A DNA stretch of 19,168 bases from Oscillospiraceae bacterium UBA4632 (GCA_002405995.1 DHMW01000122.1:1-19168); one strand, 5' to 3'; shown: positions 6,605 to 14,198, numbered from the stretch's first letter. Numbers and translations are program-made. Notes: generated by a model not told the origin, from the sequence alone.

Positions 6605-6970
6605 TTACTCCTTGAGCGCCGCCGCTTCAGTCTCGATCACACCGGCCAGCTCCTCGAGCTGGCAATCCTCATAGCGGCGGAGGTTGAGCTGCCTGATCTG
6701 CGCCGCCGCCTCCTCGATCTTCTCGACATGGGGCGTGCGCTGCATAAAGCGCTTCAAAAGCCCCGTTTTGTCCTCGATCTCGGTCATGTAATTCTCCGCG
6801 CGCACGATCACGTCGCGCACGCCCTGGCGCGAGATGCCGTAATTCTCAGCGATCTCGGACAGAGACAGATCCTCGTTGTAGTAGAGGTCGTAGAATTCCT
6901 TCTGGCGGTCGGTGAGAAGCTCCCCGTAGAAATCGAAGAGCATCGTCATGCGAAAGGTCTGGTTTTTCAT
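6605..6970 (-). CDS. ylxM: YlxM family putative DNA-binding regulator of SRP operon
   Basis: YlxM is a small helix-turn-helix protein almost always encoded beside ffh in Firmicutes and proposed to modulate SRP function or expression. This one has 121 residues. The signature LLTDRQKEFYDLYYNEDLSLSEIAENYGISRQGVRD covers about 15-50 and resembles a sigma-factor region 4 HTH. A basic/acidic helical tail follows (EDKTGLLKRFM, IRQLNLRRYED). The start at 6970 is chosen for the GGAGG ribosome site; the frame is open a further 74 codons upstream but those lie across the promoter. A palindrome lies between the promoter and the gene. Confidence 0.93.
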   Translation of the reverse strand: MKNQTFRMTMLFDFYGELLTDRQKEFYDLYYNEDLSLSEIAENYGISRQGVRDVIVRAENYMTEIEDKTGLLKRFMQRTPHVEKIEEAAAQIRQLNLRRYEDCQLEELAGVIETEAAALKE

Positions 6971-6997
6971 GGGGGAACCTCCTTGTGCAGATTCTTG

Positions 6998-7019
6998 TGT
7001 AAAGTTATAACGCTTTACA
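6998..7019 (-). repeat. 22-bp inverted repeat in the ylxM leader (candidate operator)
   Basis: TGTAAAG (6998-7004) and CTTTACA (7013-7019) form a perfect 7-bp inverted repeat around 8 bases. A second small palindrome, GTTATAAC (7004-7011), is nested one base off centre. It spans about +4 to +25 of the predicted ylxM transcript, so it could be a repressor site or a weak leader hairpin. The cognate protein is unknown. Confidence 0.5.
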
Positions 7020-7028
7020 ACATGAATC

Positions 7029-7057
7029 AGTTTACATGATTTTATCAGAATTGTCAA
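7029..7057 (-). promoter_or_regulatory. Sigma-A promoter of ylxM-ffh-rpsP-khpA
   Basis: On the minus strand TTGACA (7057-7052) and TAAACT (7034-7029) are 17 bp apart. The predicted transcript starts near 7022, giving a leader of about 50 nt that contains the palindrome and a GGAGG ribosome site. Confidence 0.82.
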
Positions 7058-7139
7058 GGAAATTTCGCAAGAAAAATGTCGCCGTGCCGGGAAAATTCCG
7101 CCATTTTGCGCGCCGTCCCCGCTTTTGGGGAGAAAAGGG

Positions 7140-7168
7140 TGGAATTGTTCACGGTTTCGTGGTATCCT
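7140..7168 (+). promoter_or_regulatory. Candidate extended -10 promoter of yfmF-yfmH-lgt
   Basis: TGGTATCCT provides an extended -10 (TATCCT at 7163-7168). Seventeen bp upstream is only a weak -35, TGGAAT (7140-7145). It is the best candidate in the divergent gap between ylxM and yfmF. Confidence 0.4.
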
Positions 7169-7206
7169 AAAGGAAAATTCAGAAGCGATCACAGGAGGAA
7201 GCGGCG

Positions 7207-8484
7207 ATGGAACCGATCAGACGCGAGCTTGCGCCGGAGGTGTATCTCAACTATGTCCCCTCGGAAAAATTCAAGACCGGCACGCTGAGCGTGCAGCTCA
7301 TCACGCCGCTGGAGGAAAAGACCGCGGGCTTTGCGGCGCTGCTGCCGAGCGTGCTGCGCCGCGGCACGATGGCGCACCCGGATATGCGCGCCCTTTCCAC
7401 CGCACTCGATCTGCTCTACGGCGCGTCCATCGGGTGCACGGTGCGCAAGAAGGGGGAAAATCAGTGCATCGGCTTTGTGGCGGGGTTCATCGACGAGAAA
7501 TTCGTCCCCGGCGGGCAGAAGCTGCTCGAGCCGATGTGCGATCTGATCGGCGAGCTTTTGTTCGACCCTGTGACGCGCAGCGGCCGCTTCCTGAACGATT
7601 ACGTGGAAAGCGAGAAGCAGAATCTCATCGACCTGATCCGCGGCGTTGTGAACGACAAGCGCGACTACGCCGACCTGCGCTTACTTCAGGAGATGTGCCG
7701 CGGCGAGCGCTACGGGGTTGACCGCTTCGGAACGCTCGCGCGCGTGGAAAAGATCACGAACCAGACGCTGTTTCGCTATTATCAGCAGCTGCTCGCCACC
7801 GCGCATTTTGAGCTTTTCTACTGCGGCAGCGCGGCGCTCTCCCGGGTGGAAGGAGCGCTCCGGCGCGCGCTTGCGCCGCTGCGGCGCGGCGCGCCCGTCC
7901 CGCTGGCGGCCGCAGAAAGACGTCCCGCGCCGCCGGCGCCGCGCGAGATCACCGAGCGCATGGATGTGACGCAGGGGAAGCTTTCGATGGGATGGCGCGT
8001 TTCTTCGGATGATGCGCCGGCGATGCTGCTGGGCAACCTGATCTTCGGGGGCTACAGCAACTCCAAGCTTTTTCTCAATGTGCGCGAGAAGCTGTCGCTC
8101 TGCTACTACGCGTCCTCCACCTACCACCGCTCCAAGGGTATCGTTACCGTGTCGTCGGGTATCGAAACGAAGAATTATGAAACGGCAAGGGCGGAGATCC
8201 TTGCACAGCTCTGCGCCGTGCAGCGCGGCGAATTTGAGCCGTGGGAGATCGAGGGCGCGCGAGCGTGCCTGATCTCCTCGCTCGAGTCGCGCGGCGACAG
8301 CGCCGGAAGGATGGAGGAAAACGCGCTCGGCCAGGCGGCGACCGGCATCCGCGAAACGGCGGACGAGCTGATCGCCGCGCTGCGGGCGGTAACGGCGGAG
8401 CGCATCGCCGCCGCCGCGCAGAGCATGACGCTCGACACGGTATATTTCCTCACAGGGGAGGAGACAGCGAATGGTCAGAATTGA
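7207..8484 (+). CDS. yfmF: M16-like (pitrilysin-fold) protein, YfmF/YmfF type, catalytically degenerate
   Basis: This 425-residue protein has the M16 fold but no HxxEH zinc motif; the corresponding region reads ALLPSVLRRGT (about 45-55). It is therefore probably the inactive partner of the next gene product, as in other M16 pairs. Family landmarks: LSTALDLLYGASIGCTVRKKG, DFVESEK-like DYVESEKQNLID, MCRGERYGVDRFG, and in the C-terminal half LGNLIFGGYSNSKLFLNVREKLSLCYY. Members are annotated as associated with EF-P 5-aminopentanol modification because the Bacillus subtilis homologues lie beside ymfI; the direct role is unclear. The ATG follows AGGAGG. It overlaps the next gene by 14 nt, implying coupling and a fixed ratio of the two proteins. 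Confidence 0.9.
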   Translation: MEPIRRELAPEVYLNYVPSEKFKTGTLSVQLITPLEEKTAGFAALLPSVLRRGTMAHPDMRALSTALDLLYGASIGCTVRKKGENQCIGFVAGFIDEKFVPGGQKLLEPMCDLIGELLFDPVTRSGRFLNDYVESEKQNLIDLIRGVVNDKRDYADLRLLQEMCRGERYGVDRFGTLARVEKITNQTLFRYYQQLLATAHFELFYCGSAALSRVEGALRRALAPLRRGAPVPLAAAERRPAPPAPREITERMDVTQGKLSMGWRVSSDDAPAMLLGNLIFGGYSNSKLFLNVREKLSLCYYASSTYHRSKGIVTVSSGIETKNYETARAEILAQLCAVQRGEFEPWEIEGARACLISSLESRGDSAGRMEENALGQAATGIRETADELIAALRAVTAERIAAAAQSMTLDTVYFLTGEETANGQN

Positions 8485-9757
8485 AAAAAGCTATCCCCGC
8501 ATCGGGGAAACGGTGGTGGAATACACGCTGATGAACGGGCTGAAGCTTTTCGTCGTACCCAAGCCGCGTTACCGGCGCAAATACGCCTTTTTTGCCGCGC
8601 GCTACGGCGGCATGGATATGCAGTTCCTCCGCGGCGGGCAGCGCTATGATACGCCCGCGGGCATCGCGCACTATCTGGAGCATAAGATGTTCGACACGGA
8701 GGACGGCAGCGCCATGGTCACGCTCTCGCGCAACGGCGCGGAGCCGAACGCCTTTACCTCCAATGCCATGACGGGCTACTACTTTGACTGCACCGAGCAT
8801 TTTGAGGAAAATCTGCGCACCCTGCTCTCCTTCGTCTCCGTGCCGTACTTTACGGACGAGAGCGTGGAGAAGGAGCGCGGCATCATCGCCCAGGAGATCC
8901 GCATGGTCGAGGATTCGCCCGACTGGCAGGTGTACGAAAAGCTCCTCGCCTGCCTGTACCGCTCTTCGCCCGCGCGCGTGCCCATTGCGGGAACGGTGGA
9001 GAGCATTGCAGGCATCACGGCGCAGACGCTCTACGAGTGCCACCGTGCGTTCTATTGCCCGTCGAATATGGCGCTGTGCGTGGTGGGCAATGTGGACGCG
9101 GAGCGCGTTGCCGCCCTTGCTGGGGATATCCTGCCGCGCGAGCGCGGCGAGGAGATCACGCGCTGCTATGGAGAGAAGGAGGACGCTGCCGCCGCGTGCG
9201 GGGAGACCGTGTCGAAGATGGAGGTCTCGCTGCCGCAGTTCCTTGTGGGCTTCAAGTGCGCGGCGGAGGACGCTGACCTGATGCGGCAGTCCCTCGTCGG
9301 CGAGATGGCGTGCGACGTGCTGCTCGGCGATTCTTCACCGCTCTATCAGCGCCTTTACGACGAGGGGCTGATCAACGCGAGCTTCGGCGGCGGCTTTGAC
9401 CAGCTGCCGGGCGTTGCATGCCTCTGCGCCGGCGGCGAGAGCGGGCACGCCCGCGAGGTCAGCGATGCTATCCTTGCCGAGGCGCGGCGCCTCGCGCGCG
9501 AGGGTGTCGATCCCGCCTTTTTCGAGCAGGTCCGCCGTGCGAGCTTCGGCGCGACGCTGCGTGCGATGAATTCGTTTGAGAATATCGCGGTCTCGCTCGT
9601 GGACGGCTGCTTCCGCGGCTTTGACGCGCTGCGCTTCCCAGAGGTTTACGAGAGCATCACGCCGGCGGATATCGAGCGCTTTCTGCGCGAGAATATCACC
9701 GAAGCGCGCCGCGCGCTGTCCATTATCGAGCCGGGAAAGGAGAGCGGTCCCCTATGA
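8471..9757 (+). CDS. yfmH: M16 family zinc metallopeptidase, YfmH/YmfH type
   Basis: This 428-residue protein is the likely active member of the M16 pair. The inverted zinc motif HYLEH is at residues 67-71 (AGIAHYLEHKMF). The downstream third ligand Glu lies in GIIAQEIRMVEDSPDW (about 137-152). The substrate-side segment NAFTSNAMTGYYFDC follows the zinc motif as in the family. The C-terminal M16 repeat contains LLGDSSPLYQRLYDEGLINASF. It begins inside the end of yfmF and ends in an ATGA overlap with lgt, so three proteins are made from tightly coupled cistrons. Substrate unknown; peptide or small-protein processing is expected from the family. Confidence 0.92.
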   Translation: MVRIEKSYPRIGETVVEYTLMNGLKLFVVPKPRYRRKYAFFAARYGGMDMQFLRGGQRYDTPAGIAHYLEHKMFDTEDGSAMVTLSRNGAEPNAFTSNAMTGYYFDCTEHFEENLRTLLSFVSVPYFTDESVEKERGIIAQEIRMVEDSPDWQVYEKLLACLYRSSPARVPIAGTVESIAGITAQTLYECHRAFYCPSNMALCVVGNVDAERVAALAGDILPRERGEEITRCYGEKEDAAAACGETVSKMEVSLPQFLVGFKCAAEDADLMRQSLVGEMACDVLLGDSSPLYQRLYDEGLINASFGGGFDQLPGVACLCAGGESGHAREVSDAILAEARRLAREGVDPAFFEQVRRASFGATLRAMNSFENIAVSLVDGCFRGFDALRFPEVYESITPADIERFLRENITEARRALSIIEPGKESGPL

Positions 9758-10656
9758 AATTCACCGACGTGCCCATCAGCTTTCCGGGGCTTTTCGGCGA
9801 CTGGCAGTTCACTGTGCCGTCCAAGGCGCTGGACATCGGCAACGGCATCTACTGGTACGGCATCCTGATCGCCGCCGGCATGCTGCTGGGGTTGTGGTTC
9901 TGCATGAAGCAGGCGCCGAAATACGGGCTGACCGAGGACAATGTCATCGACACCGTCCTTTGGGTCGTTCCGTTTTCCATCCTCGGCGCGCGCATCTACT
10001 ATGTGATCTTCTACCTGGATCTTTTCCGCAAGGCCGACGGCTCGATCGACTGGCCGGCAACATGCCGCATCTGGGACGGCGGACTTGCCATCTATGGCGG
10101 CGTGATCGCGGGCTTCCTTGTGGCGTTTCTGTACTGCCGGAAAAAGAAACTCTCGCTCTGGGCGCTTGCCGACTGCTGCGTGCAGGGGCTGTTCATCGGT
10201 CAGGCGATCGGCCGTTGGGGCAATTTCATGAACCGCGAGGCGTTCGGCGCGGCGACGGAGCTGCCGTGGCGGATGCGGCTGTGGCTTTCCTCTGCCGACT
10301 ACGTGGACGTACACCCGACGTTCCTGTATGAGAGCCTCTGGAACGTTGCCGGCTTGCTGCTGCTGTATTTCATCGTTTCCCGCGCCCGCCGCTTTGACGG
10401 CGAGAACACCTGCTTTTACTTCCTCTGGTACGGCGTGGGACGCTTCTGGATCGAGGGGCTGCGGACCGATAGCCTGTATCTTTTCGACTGGACGCTTTTC
10501 GGCGAACGCATCCGTGTGTCGCAGGCGCTGTCGGCTGTGATGGTGCTCGTGTGCGCGGGGATCCTCTTCTATCAGCTCAGGGTCAAAAAGGCAGACGCTG
10601 CCGATCTTTATGTCAACCGGCTGCGCGCGGCGCAGGGCGGCGCGACGGAGCAATGA
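9754..10656 (+). CDS. lgt: Phosphatidylglycerol--prolipoprotein diacylglyceryl transferase
   Basis: Lgt moves diacylglycerol from phosphatidylglycerol to the lipobox Cys of prolipoproteins in the cytoplasmic membrane, the first step of lipoprotein maturation. The 300-residue product has about seven hydrophobic segments. It carries the family signature GRWGNFMNREAFG (about 151-163), WDGGLAIYGGVIAG before it, HPTFLYESLWN and the C-terminal RFWIEGLRTDSL. The ATG overlaps the yfmH stop (ATGA). The link to M16 peptidase genes is one of operon structure only. A GntR/MocR gene follows 19 bp later in the same direction. Confidence 0.96.
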   Translation: MKFTDVPISFPGLFGDWQFTVPSKALDIGNGIYWYGILIAAGMLLGLWFCMKQAPKYGLTEDNVIDTVLWVVPFSILGARIYYVIFYLDLFRKADGSIDWPATCRIWDGGLAIYGGVIAGFLVAFLYCRKKKLSLWALADCCVQGLFIGQAIGRWGNFMNREAFGAATELPWRMRLWLSSADYVDVHPTFLYESLWNVAGLLLLYFIVSRARRFDGENTCFYFLWYGVGRFWIEGLRTDSLYLFDWTLFGERIRVSQALSAVMVLVCAGILFYQLRVKKADAADLYVNRLRAAQGGATEQ

Positions 10657-10675
10657 GAAAGGGGAGAGGGCTGAT

Positions 10676-11749
10676 ATGCGCTACCACATTGACAAGACGG
10701 CCTCGGAGAGCGCATATTTGCAGCTTTATCACCAGCTGCGGCGCGACATCGTAAGCGGCGTTTATCCGCTGGGGAGCAAGCTTCCCAGCAAGCGCCTGAT
10801 CGCAGGGGAAACGGGCGTGAGCGTCATCACGGTGGAGCACGCGCTTGCCATTTTGTGCGACGAGGGCTACCTGGAGTCCCGCGAGCGCAGCGGCTTTTTT
10901 GTGAGCTTTGCCGCGGCGGACTGTTTTCCCGTTTCCGAGGCGGAGACGGAGCGCCGCGCGGCCGCTTCCCGCGGCGCGGAGGATGAGTTTCCGTTTCCCT
11001 CGCTTGCCAAAACGATGCGCCGCGTGCTCAGTGAGTATGGCGGGAGCATTCTTGTCAAACCGCCGAACAACGGCTGCGCCGAGCTGCGCGGGGCGATCGC
11101 GGCGTACCTGTCCCGCTCGCGCGGCATCAGCGTCCAGCCGGGGCAGATCGTCATCGGCTCGGGGGCGGAGTATCTCTATGGGCTGATCGTGCAGCTGCTG
11201 GGACGCGAGCGCGTGTTCGCGCTCGAGGATCCGTCGTATGACAAGATCCGCCGCGTCTATCAGGCGAATGGCGCCATATGCGAGATGCTGCGCCTTGGCA
11301 GCGACGGCATCCGCTCCGACGAGCTTGCGCGCACCGCGGCGACGGTGCTGCACGTTACGCCGTTCCACAGCTTTCCGAGTCAGGTCACAGCCAGCGCGGG
11401 CAAGCGCAGCGAGTATATCCGCTGGGCGGCGGAGCGCGGCGGATATATCGTTGAGGACGATTTCGATTCGGAGTTCAGCGTGTCCACCAAGAGCGAGGAT
11501 ACGCTTTTCTCGCTGGAGCCGGAGCGCTCGGTCATCTATATGAACACCTTTTCCAAAACGATCGCGCCGTCGATGCGTGTGGGCTATATGGTGCTGCCGC
11601 CGCCGCTGCTGGAGCGGTTCCACCGCACGGTGGGCTTTTACTCCTGCACCGTGCCGGTTTTCGAACAGTATGTGCTCGCCGAGCTGATCGGCAGCGGAGA
11701 CTTTGAGCGCCACATCAACCGCATCCGCCGCAAGCGCAGGAGACTGTGA
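10676..11749 (+). CDS. GntR/MocR-type regulator with truncated aminotransferase domain
   Basis: MocR proteins fuse an N-terminal GntR winged helix to a PLP-dependent aminotransferase-like domain and act as metabolite-sensing regulators. Here the winged helix is about 1-78 (YLQLYHQLRRDIVSGVYPLGSKLPSKR, ETGVSVITVEHAL). The fold type I domain follows with VIGSGAEYLYGLI, HVTPFHSFPSQVT, VEDDFDSEF and the PLP lysine K294 in NTFSKTIAPSMRVGYM. The protein stops at 357 residues with HINRIRRKRRRL, about 100 residues short of the usual 450-480, so the small C-terminal subdomain is absent. A terminator follows within 15 bp, so this is not a simple frameshift. It may be a decaying gene or a regulator with altered ligand response. 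The start at 10676 is set by AAAGGGGAG; the frame is open 22 codons upstream into lgt. Confidence 0.85.
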   Translation: MRYHIDKTASESAYLQLYHQLRRDIVSGVYPLGSKLPSKRLIAGETGVSVITVEHALAILCDEGYLESRERSGFFVSFAAADCFPVSEAETERRAAASRGAEDEFPFPSLAKTMRRVLSEYGGSILVKPPNNGCAELRGAIAAYLSRSRGISVQPGQIVIGSGAEYLYGLIVQLLGRERVFALEDPSYDKIRRVYQANGAICEMLRLGSDGIRSDELARTAATVLHVTPFHSFPSQVTASAGKRSEYIRWAAERGGYIVEDDFDSEFSVSTKSEDTLFSLEPERSVIYMNTFSKTIAPSMRVGYMVLPPPLLERFHRTVGFYSCTVPVFEQYVLAELIGSGDFERHINRIRRKRRRL

Positions 11750-11762
11750 GCACACAGAAAAA

Positions 11763-11792
11763 AAGAGCGCCCCCTGTCAGGGGGGCGCTCTT
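11763..11792 (-). terminator. Terminator of the carboxyltransferase gene (and end of the MocR unit)
   Basis: A perfect 12-bp stem (AAGAGCGCCCCC, 11763-11774, with 11781-11792) and a 6-nt loop. On the minus strand it runs into a TTTTTTT tract, so it is a strong terminator for that strand. On the plus strand the tail is poor (TTGCC) and termination would be weaker. Confidence 0.9.
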
Positions 11793-11803
11793 GCCATATC
11801 TGC

Positions 11804-13246
11804 TTACTTGCGGGAGAACGGCGCGACGGCGCGCTTGCTCCCAGGGCGCTTTTCGATGGGGGGCATCACACGGAAGTTCTTCGGGTGGCGCAGATTGCGC
11901 GCGTTGATGAACTTGGGCGCGACCTGCGGGAACAGCGCGAGCGAGAGGACATCCTCCTCGCTGCGGGCAAGGCCTCTGAACTCCTCACGGTACTTGGGCA
12001 GCTCCGGCTCCAGAAGGTCGGCGGGGCGGCAGGTGATGACCTCCTCGGGCTTGATGCCCGCCTTGGCGCGGACCTCCTCGTTGACCGTTCCGGGCAGCTT
12101 GCCGTATTCGCCGCGCAGCATCGCCTTGGATTCCTTGGGGACCATCTTATAGCGCTCGCCGGTGATGATGTTCAGCACTGCCTGCGTGCCGACGATCTGG
12201 CTGGACGGCGTGACCAGCGGGGGATAGCCGAAGTCCTCGCGCACGCGCGGGATCTCGGCGAGCACGTCATAATACTTGTCCTCCTTGCCTGCCTGCTTGA
12301 GCTGGGAGATGAGGTTGGAGAGCATACCGCCCGGGACCTGATAAAGGAGGGTGTTCGTATCGACATTGAGCACCTTCGGATCGAGCGCGCCGGTGGACTT
12401 GAGCCGCTCGGCTACCTTGCGGAAATGGACGGCGGCGGCGCTCATCTTGTCAAGGTCGAGCCCCGTGTCGCGCACGGTGCCGCGGAGCGTGGCGACGAGA
12501 GACTCCGTTGCGGGCTGGGAGGTGCCGTTGGCGAGCGGGGAGAGCGCGGTATCGACGATATCGACGCCTGCCATCGCCGCCATCAGGTAGACCATGTCGC
12601 CTGTGCCGCTGGTGTTGTGCGTGTGCAGATGGATGGGCATATTGACCGTTTCCTTCAGGCGCTTGACGAGAGAGTAGGCGTCCATCGGCAGAAGAAGATT
12701 CGCCATGTCCTTGATGCACAGCACGTCTGCGCCCATCTGCTCGAGCTCCTTGGCGAGCTTTACGAAGTAGTCCTCGTTGTGGATGGGGGAGATGGTGTAG
12801 GAGAGTGTCGCCTCGACCTGACCGCCGTACTTTTTGGTGGATCTGATCGCCTGCTCCAGATTGCGCACGTCGTTGAGCGCATCAAAAATGCGGATGATAT
12901 CGATGCCGTTTTCAATGGACTTTGCGCAGAACTCGTCCACCACATCGTCGGCATAGTGCTTATAGCCCAGGATGTTCTGCCCGCGGAAAAGCATCTGAAG
13001 CTTTGTGTGCGGCAGATGGGCGCGCAGCTGGCGCAGACGCTCCCACGGGTCCTCGTTCAGAAAGCGCAGGCAGGCGTCGAACGTGGCGCCGCCCCAGCAT
13101 TCGAGCGAGTAGTAGCCGATCGAGTCGAGCACCTCGCAGGCGGGAAGCATGTCCTCGAGCGTCATGCGCGTCGCAGCCTGCGACTGGTGCGCATCGCGCA
13201 GGATGGTGTCGGTGATCAGTAAGGGCTTGTTCGATAAGAATTCCAT
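11804..13246 (-). CDS. Oxaloacetate decarboxylase alpha-type carboxyltransferase, no biotin domain
   Basis: The protein moves a carboxyl group between a 2-oxo acid and biotin; relatives are OadA, PycB and the transcarboxylase 5S subunit. Its 480 residues hold a DRE-TIM metallolyase barrel (LLITDTILRDAHQSQAATRM, 9-28) and the family box LECWGGATFDACLRFL (48-63). They also show the lysine of VLCIKDMANLL (K179), the metal-binding HLHTHNTSGTGDM (207-219) and the PYC/OADA conserved carboxylase domain (LSNLISQL, FGYPPLVTPSSQIVGTQA). It ends with SKRAVAPFSRK and lacks the C-terminal AMKM-type biotinyl domain, so a separate biotin carrier must exist elsewhere. The start at 13246 matches family N-termini; AAAGGA lies 13 nt upstream, rather far, and an in-frame Met at 13279 sits at the expected transcript start. 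It is a single-gene unit here. Confidence 0.9.
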   Translation of the reverse strand: MEFLSNKPLLITDTILRDAHQSQAATRMTLEDMLPACEVLDSIGYYSLECWGGATFDACLRFLNEDPWERLRQLRAHLPHTKLQMLFRGQNILGYKHYADDVVDEFCAKSIENGIDIIRIFDALNDVRNLEQAIRSTKKYGGQVEATLSYTISPIHNEDYFVKLAKELEQMGADVLCIKDMANLLLPMDAYSLVKRLKETVNMPIHLHTHNTSGTGDMVYLMAAMAGVDIVDTALSPLANGTSQPATESLVATLRGTVRDTGLDLDKMSAAAVHFRKVAERLKSTGALDPKVLNVDTNTLLYQVPGGMLSNLISQLKQAGKEDKYYDVLAEIPRVREDFGYPPLVTPSSQIVGTQAVLNIITGERYKMVPKESKAMLRGEYGKLPGTVNEEVRAKAGIKPEEVITCRPADLLEPELPKYREEFRGLARSEEDVLSLALFPQVAPKFINARNLRHPKNFRVMPPIEKRPGSKRAVAPFSRK

Positions 13247-13280
13247 GGCGGTCAACGGATCCTTTCTTAAAATTACCATC

Positions 13281-13309
13281 AGTTTACCACAATACCGCAG
13301 AATGCGCAA
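13281..13309 (-). promoter_or_regulatory. Sigma-A promoter of the carboxyltransferase gene
   Basis: On the minus strand TTGCGC (13309-13304) and TAAACT (13286-13281) are 17 bp apart. Transcription would begin near 13274, about 28 nt before the chosen ATG. Confidence 0.7.
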
Positions 13310-13403
13310 GACTTCTTTTGACAGAAAAGCTGCAAAATCCGGTCACATCGACAAGCAAAATGGCGTAAAAATTGCAGACTGCACGAAGGCGCCGGAATGA
13401 TGC

Positions 13404-13432
13404 TTGACGCTCGCGGCGGGATATGGTATACT
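13404..13432 (+). promoter_or_regulatory. Sigma-A promoter of the manganese riboswitch and mntP
   Basis: TTGACG (13404-13409) and TATACT (13427-13432) are separated by 17 bp. Transcription from near 13438 starts exactly at the 5' arm of the riboswitch P1 helix. Confidence 0.88.
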
Positions 13433-13437
13433 GCCCC

Positions 13438-13603
13438 TTACTTTGAGGGAGTAGATGGCGTCAACTGCTTTGGATGGCGTGGCAAGTCAACAGACTGGCC
13501 GCTTTTGCGGTCTGGCTTGTCTTAAACAACGAGACTCAAGTATGGCTCCGCTGTACCTGTGTCTTTTCTTTTTGTTCAGGTGCGGCGGCGCGCCTGATTT
13601 TTT
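13438..13603 (+). promoter_or_regulatory. yybP-ykoY manganese riboswitch with terminator expression platform
   Basis: The leader contains the two conserved loops of the yybP-ykoY family, GGGAGTAG (13447-13454) and CAACGAGAC (13527-13535). They are joined by a closing P1 helix of ACTTTGAG (13440-13447) with CTCAAGT (13535-13541, one bulged base). An internal hairpin GGCCGC TTTT GCGGTC lies between. Members bind Mn2+ and usually switch on efflux genes. The expression platform is legible: GTACCTG (13553-13559) can pair with CAGGTGC (13577-13583). That is incompatible with the terminator stem CAGGTGCG/CGCGCCTG (13577-13584 with 13589-13596), which ends in ATTTTTTG. The downstream gene is mntP, which fits fully. 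Confidence 0.92.
13577..13603 (+). terminator. Riboswitch-controlled terminator before mntP
   Basis: An 8-bp stem with one G-T pair and a GCGG loop (13585-13588), followed by ATTTTTTG. Its 5' arm overlaps the 3' arm of the competing antiterminator helix, so transcription of mntP should depend on the aptamer state. Confidence 0.82.
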
Positions 13604-13625
13604 GTTGCTTGGGGGATCACTTACT

Positions 13626-14198
13626 ATGACGTTTTTCGAGCTGTTCCTTATCGCCATCGGGCTTTCGATGGACGCCTTTGCCGTGTCGATCTGCAAGGGA
13701 CTTTCCATGCAGAGGGTCGATAAAAAGTATACGCTGTGCATCGGCCTTTTCTTCGGCGGCTTTCAGGCGCTGATGCCGCTGGCCGGCTATCTGCTCGGCA
13801 GCCGGTTTGCGGGCTATATCGAGCGCTTTGACCACTGGATCGCCTTTATTCTGCTGGCGCTGATCGGCTTTAATATGATCAAGGAGAGCCGCGAAGAGGA
13901 GGAAGAAGAGGAAAAGCCCTGCGCGGGTGTGAACTTCAAGGAGCTTTTGATCCTCGCCGTTGCCACGAGCATCGATGCGCTGGCCGTGGGCGTGACGTTC
14001 GCTTTTTTGTCCGTGGATATCGTGCCCGCCGTCACGATCATCGGCTGCACGACGTTTGCGATCTCCATCGCGGGCGTGTATGTCGGCAATGTGTTCGGCG
14101 CGCGCTATAAGAGCCGCGCGGAGCTGACCGGCGGTCTCATCCTCATCCTGATCGGCCTTAAGATCCTGCTCGAGCACCTGGGCGTGATCGCGTTCTGA
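13626..14198 (+). CDS. mntP: Manganese efflux pump MntP
   Basis: MntP exports Mn2+ across the cytoplasmic membrane. The 190-residue protein has six predicted membrane segments in two homologous halves. Each carries the family aspartate motif, GLSMDAFAVSICKG (Asp16) and ATSIDALAVGVTF (Asp117). The two halves are joined by an acidic loop, ESREEEEEEEKPC (about 87-99). The start at 13626 has GGGGGA upstream and matches family N-termini. The frame is open 57 codons further upstream, but that stretch is the riboswitch RNA and does not encode protein. Regulation by Mn2+ through the leader is expected: high manganese allows readthrough. Confidence 0.96.
   Translation: MTFFELFLIAIGLSMDAFAVSICKGLSMQRVDKKYTLCIGLFFGGFQALMPLAGYLLGSRFAGYIERFDHWIAFILLALIGFNMIKESREEEEEEEKPCAGVNFKELLILAVATSIDALAVGVTFAFLSVDIVPAVTIIGCTTFAISIAGVYVGNVFGARYKSRAELTGGLILILIGLKILLEHLGVIAF

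Noticed and set aside
7145..7168. TTGTTC/TATCCT as the yfmF promoter
   Set aside because: The spacer would be only 12 bp; the extended -10 reading with a weak -35 is preferred.
10610..10675. Upstream start of the MocR gene inside lgt
   Set aside because: The added residues are lgt sequence in another frame; the ATG at 10676 has a good ribosome site and gives a normal GntR N-terminus.
11885..13222. 445-codon plus-strand open frame
   Set aside because: It is antisense to the carboxyltransferase gene, with a composition typical of a shadow frame and no ribosome site.
13455..13625. 57-codon N-terminal extension of mntP
   Set aside because: This stretch is the Mn2+ riboswitch and its terminator; the ATG at 13626 has its own ribosome site and matches MntP N-termini.
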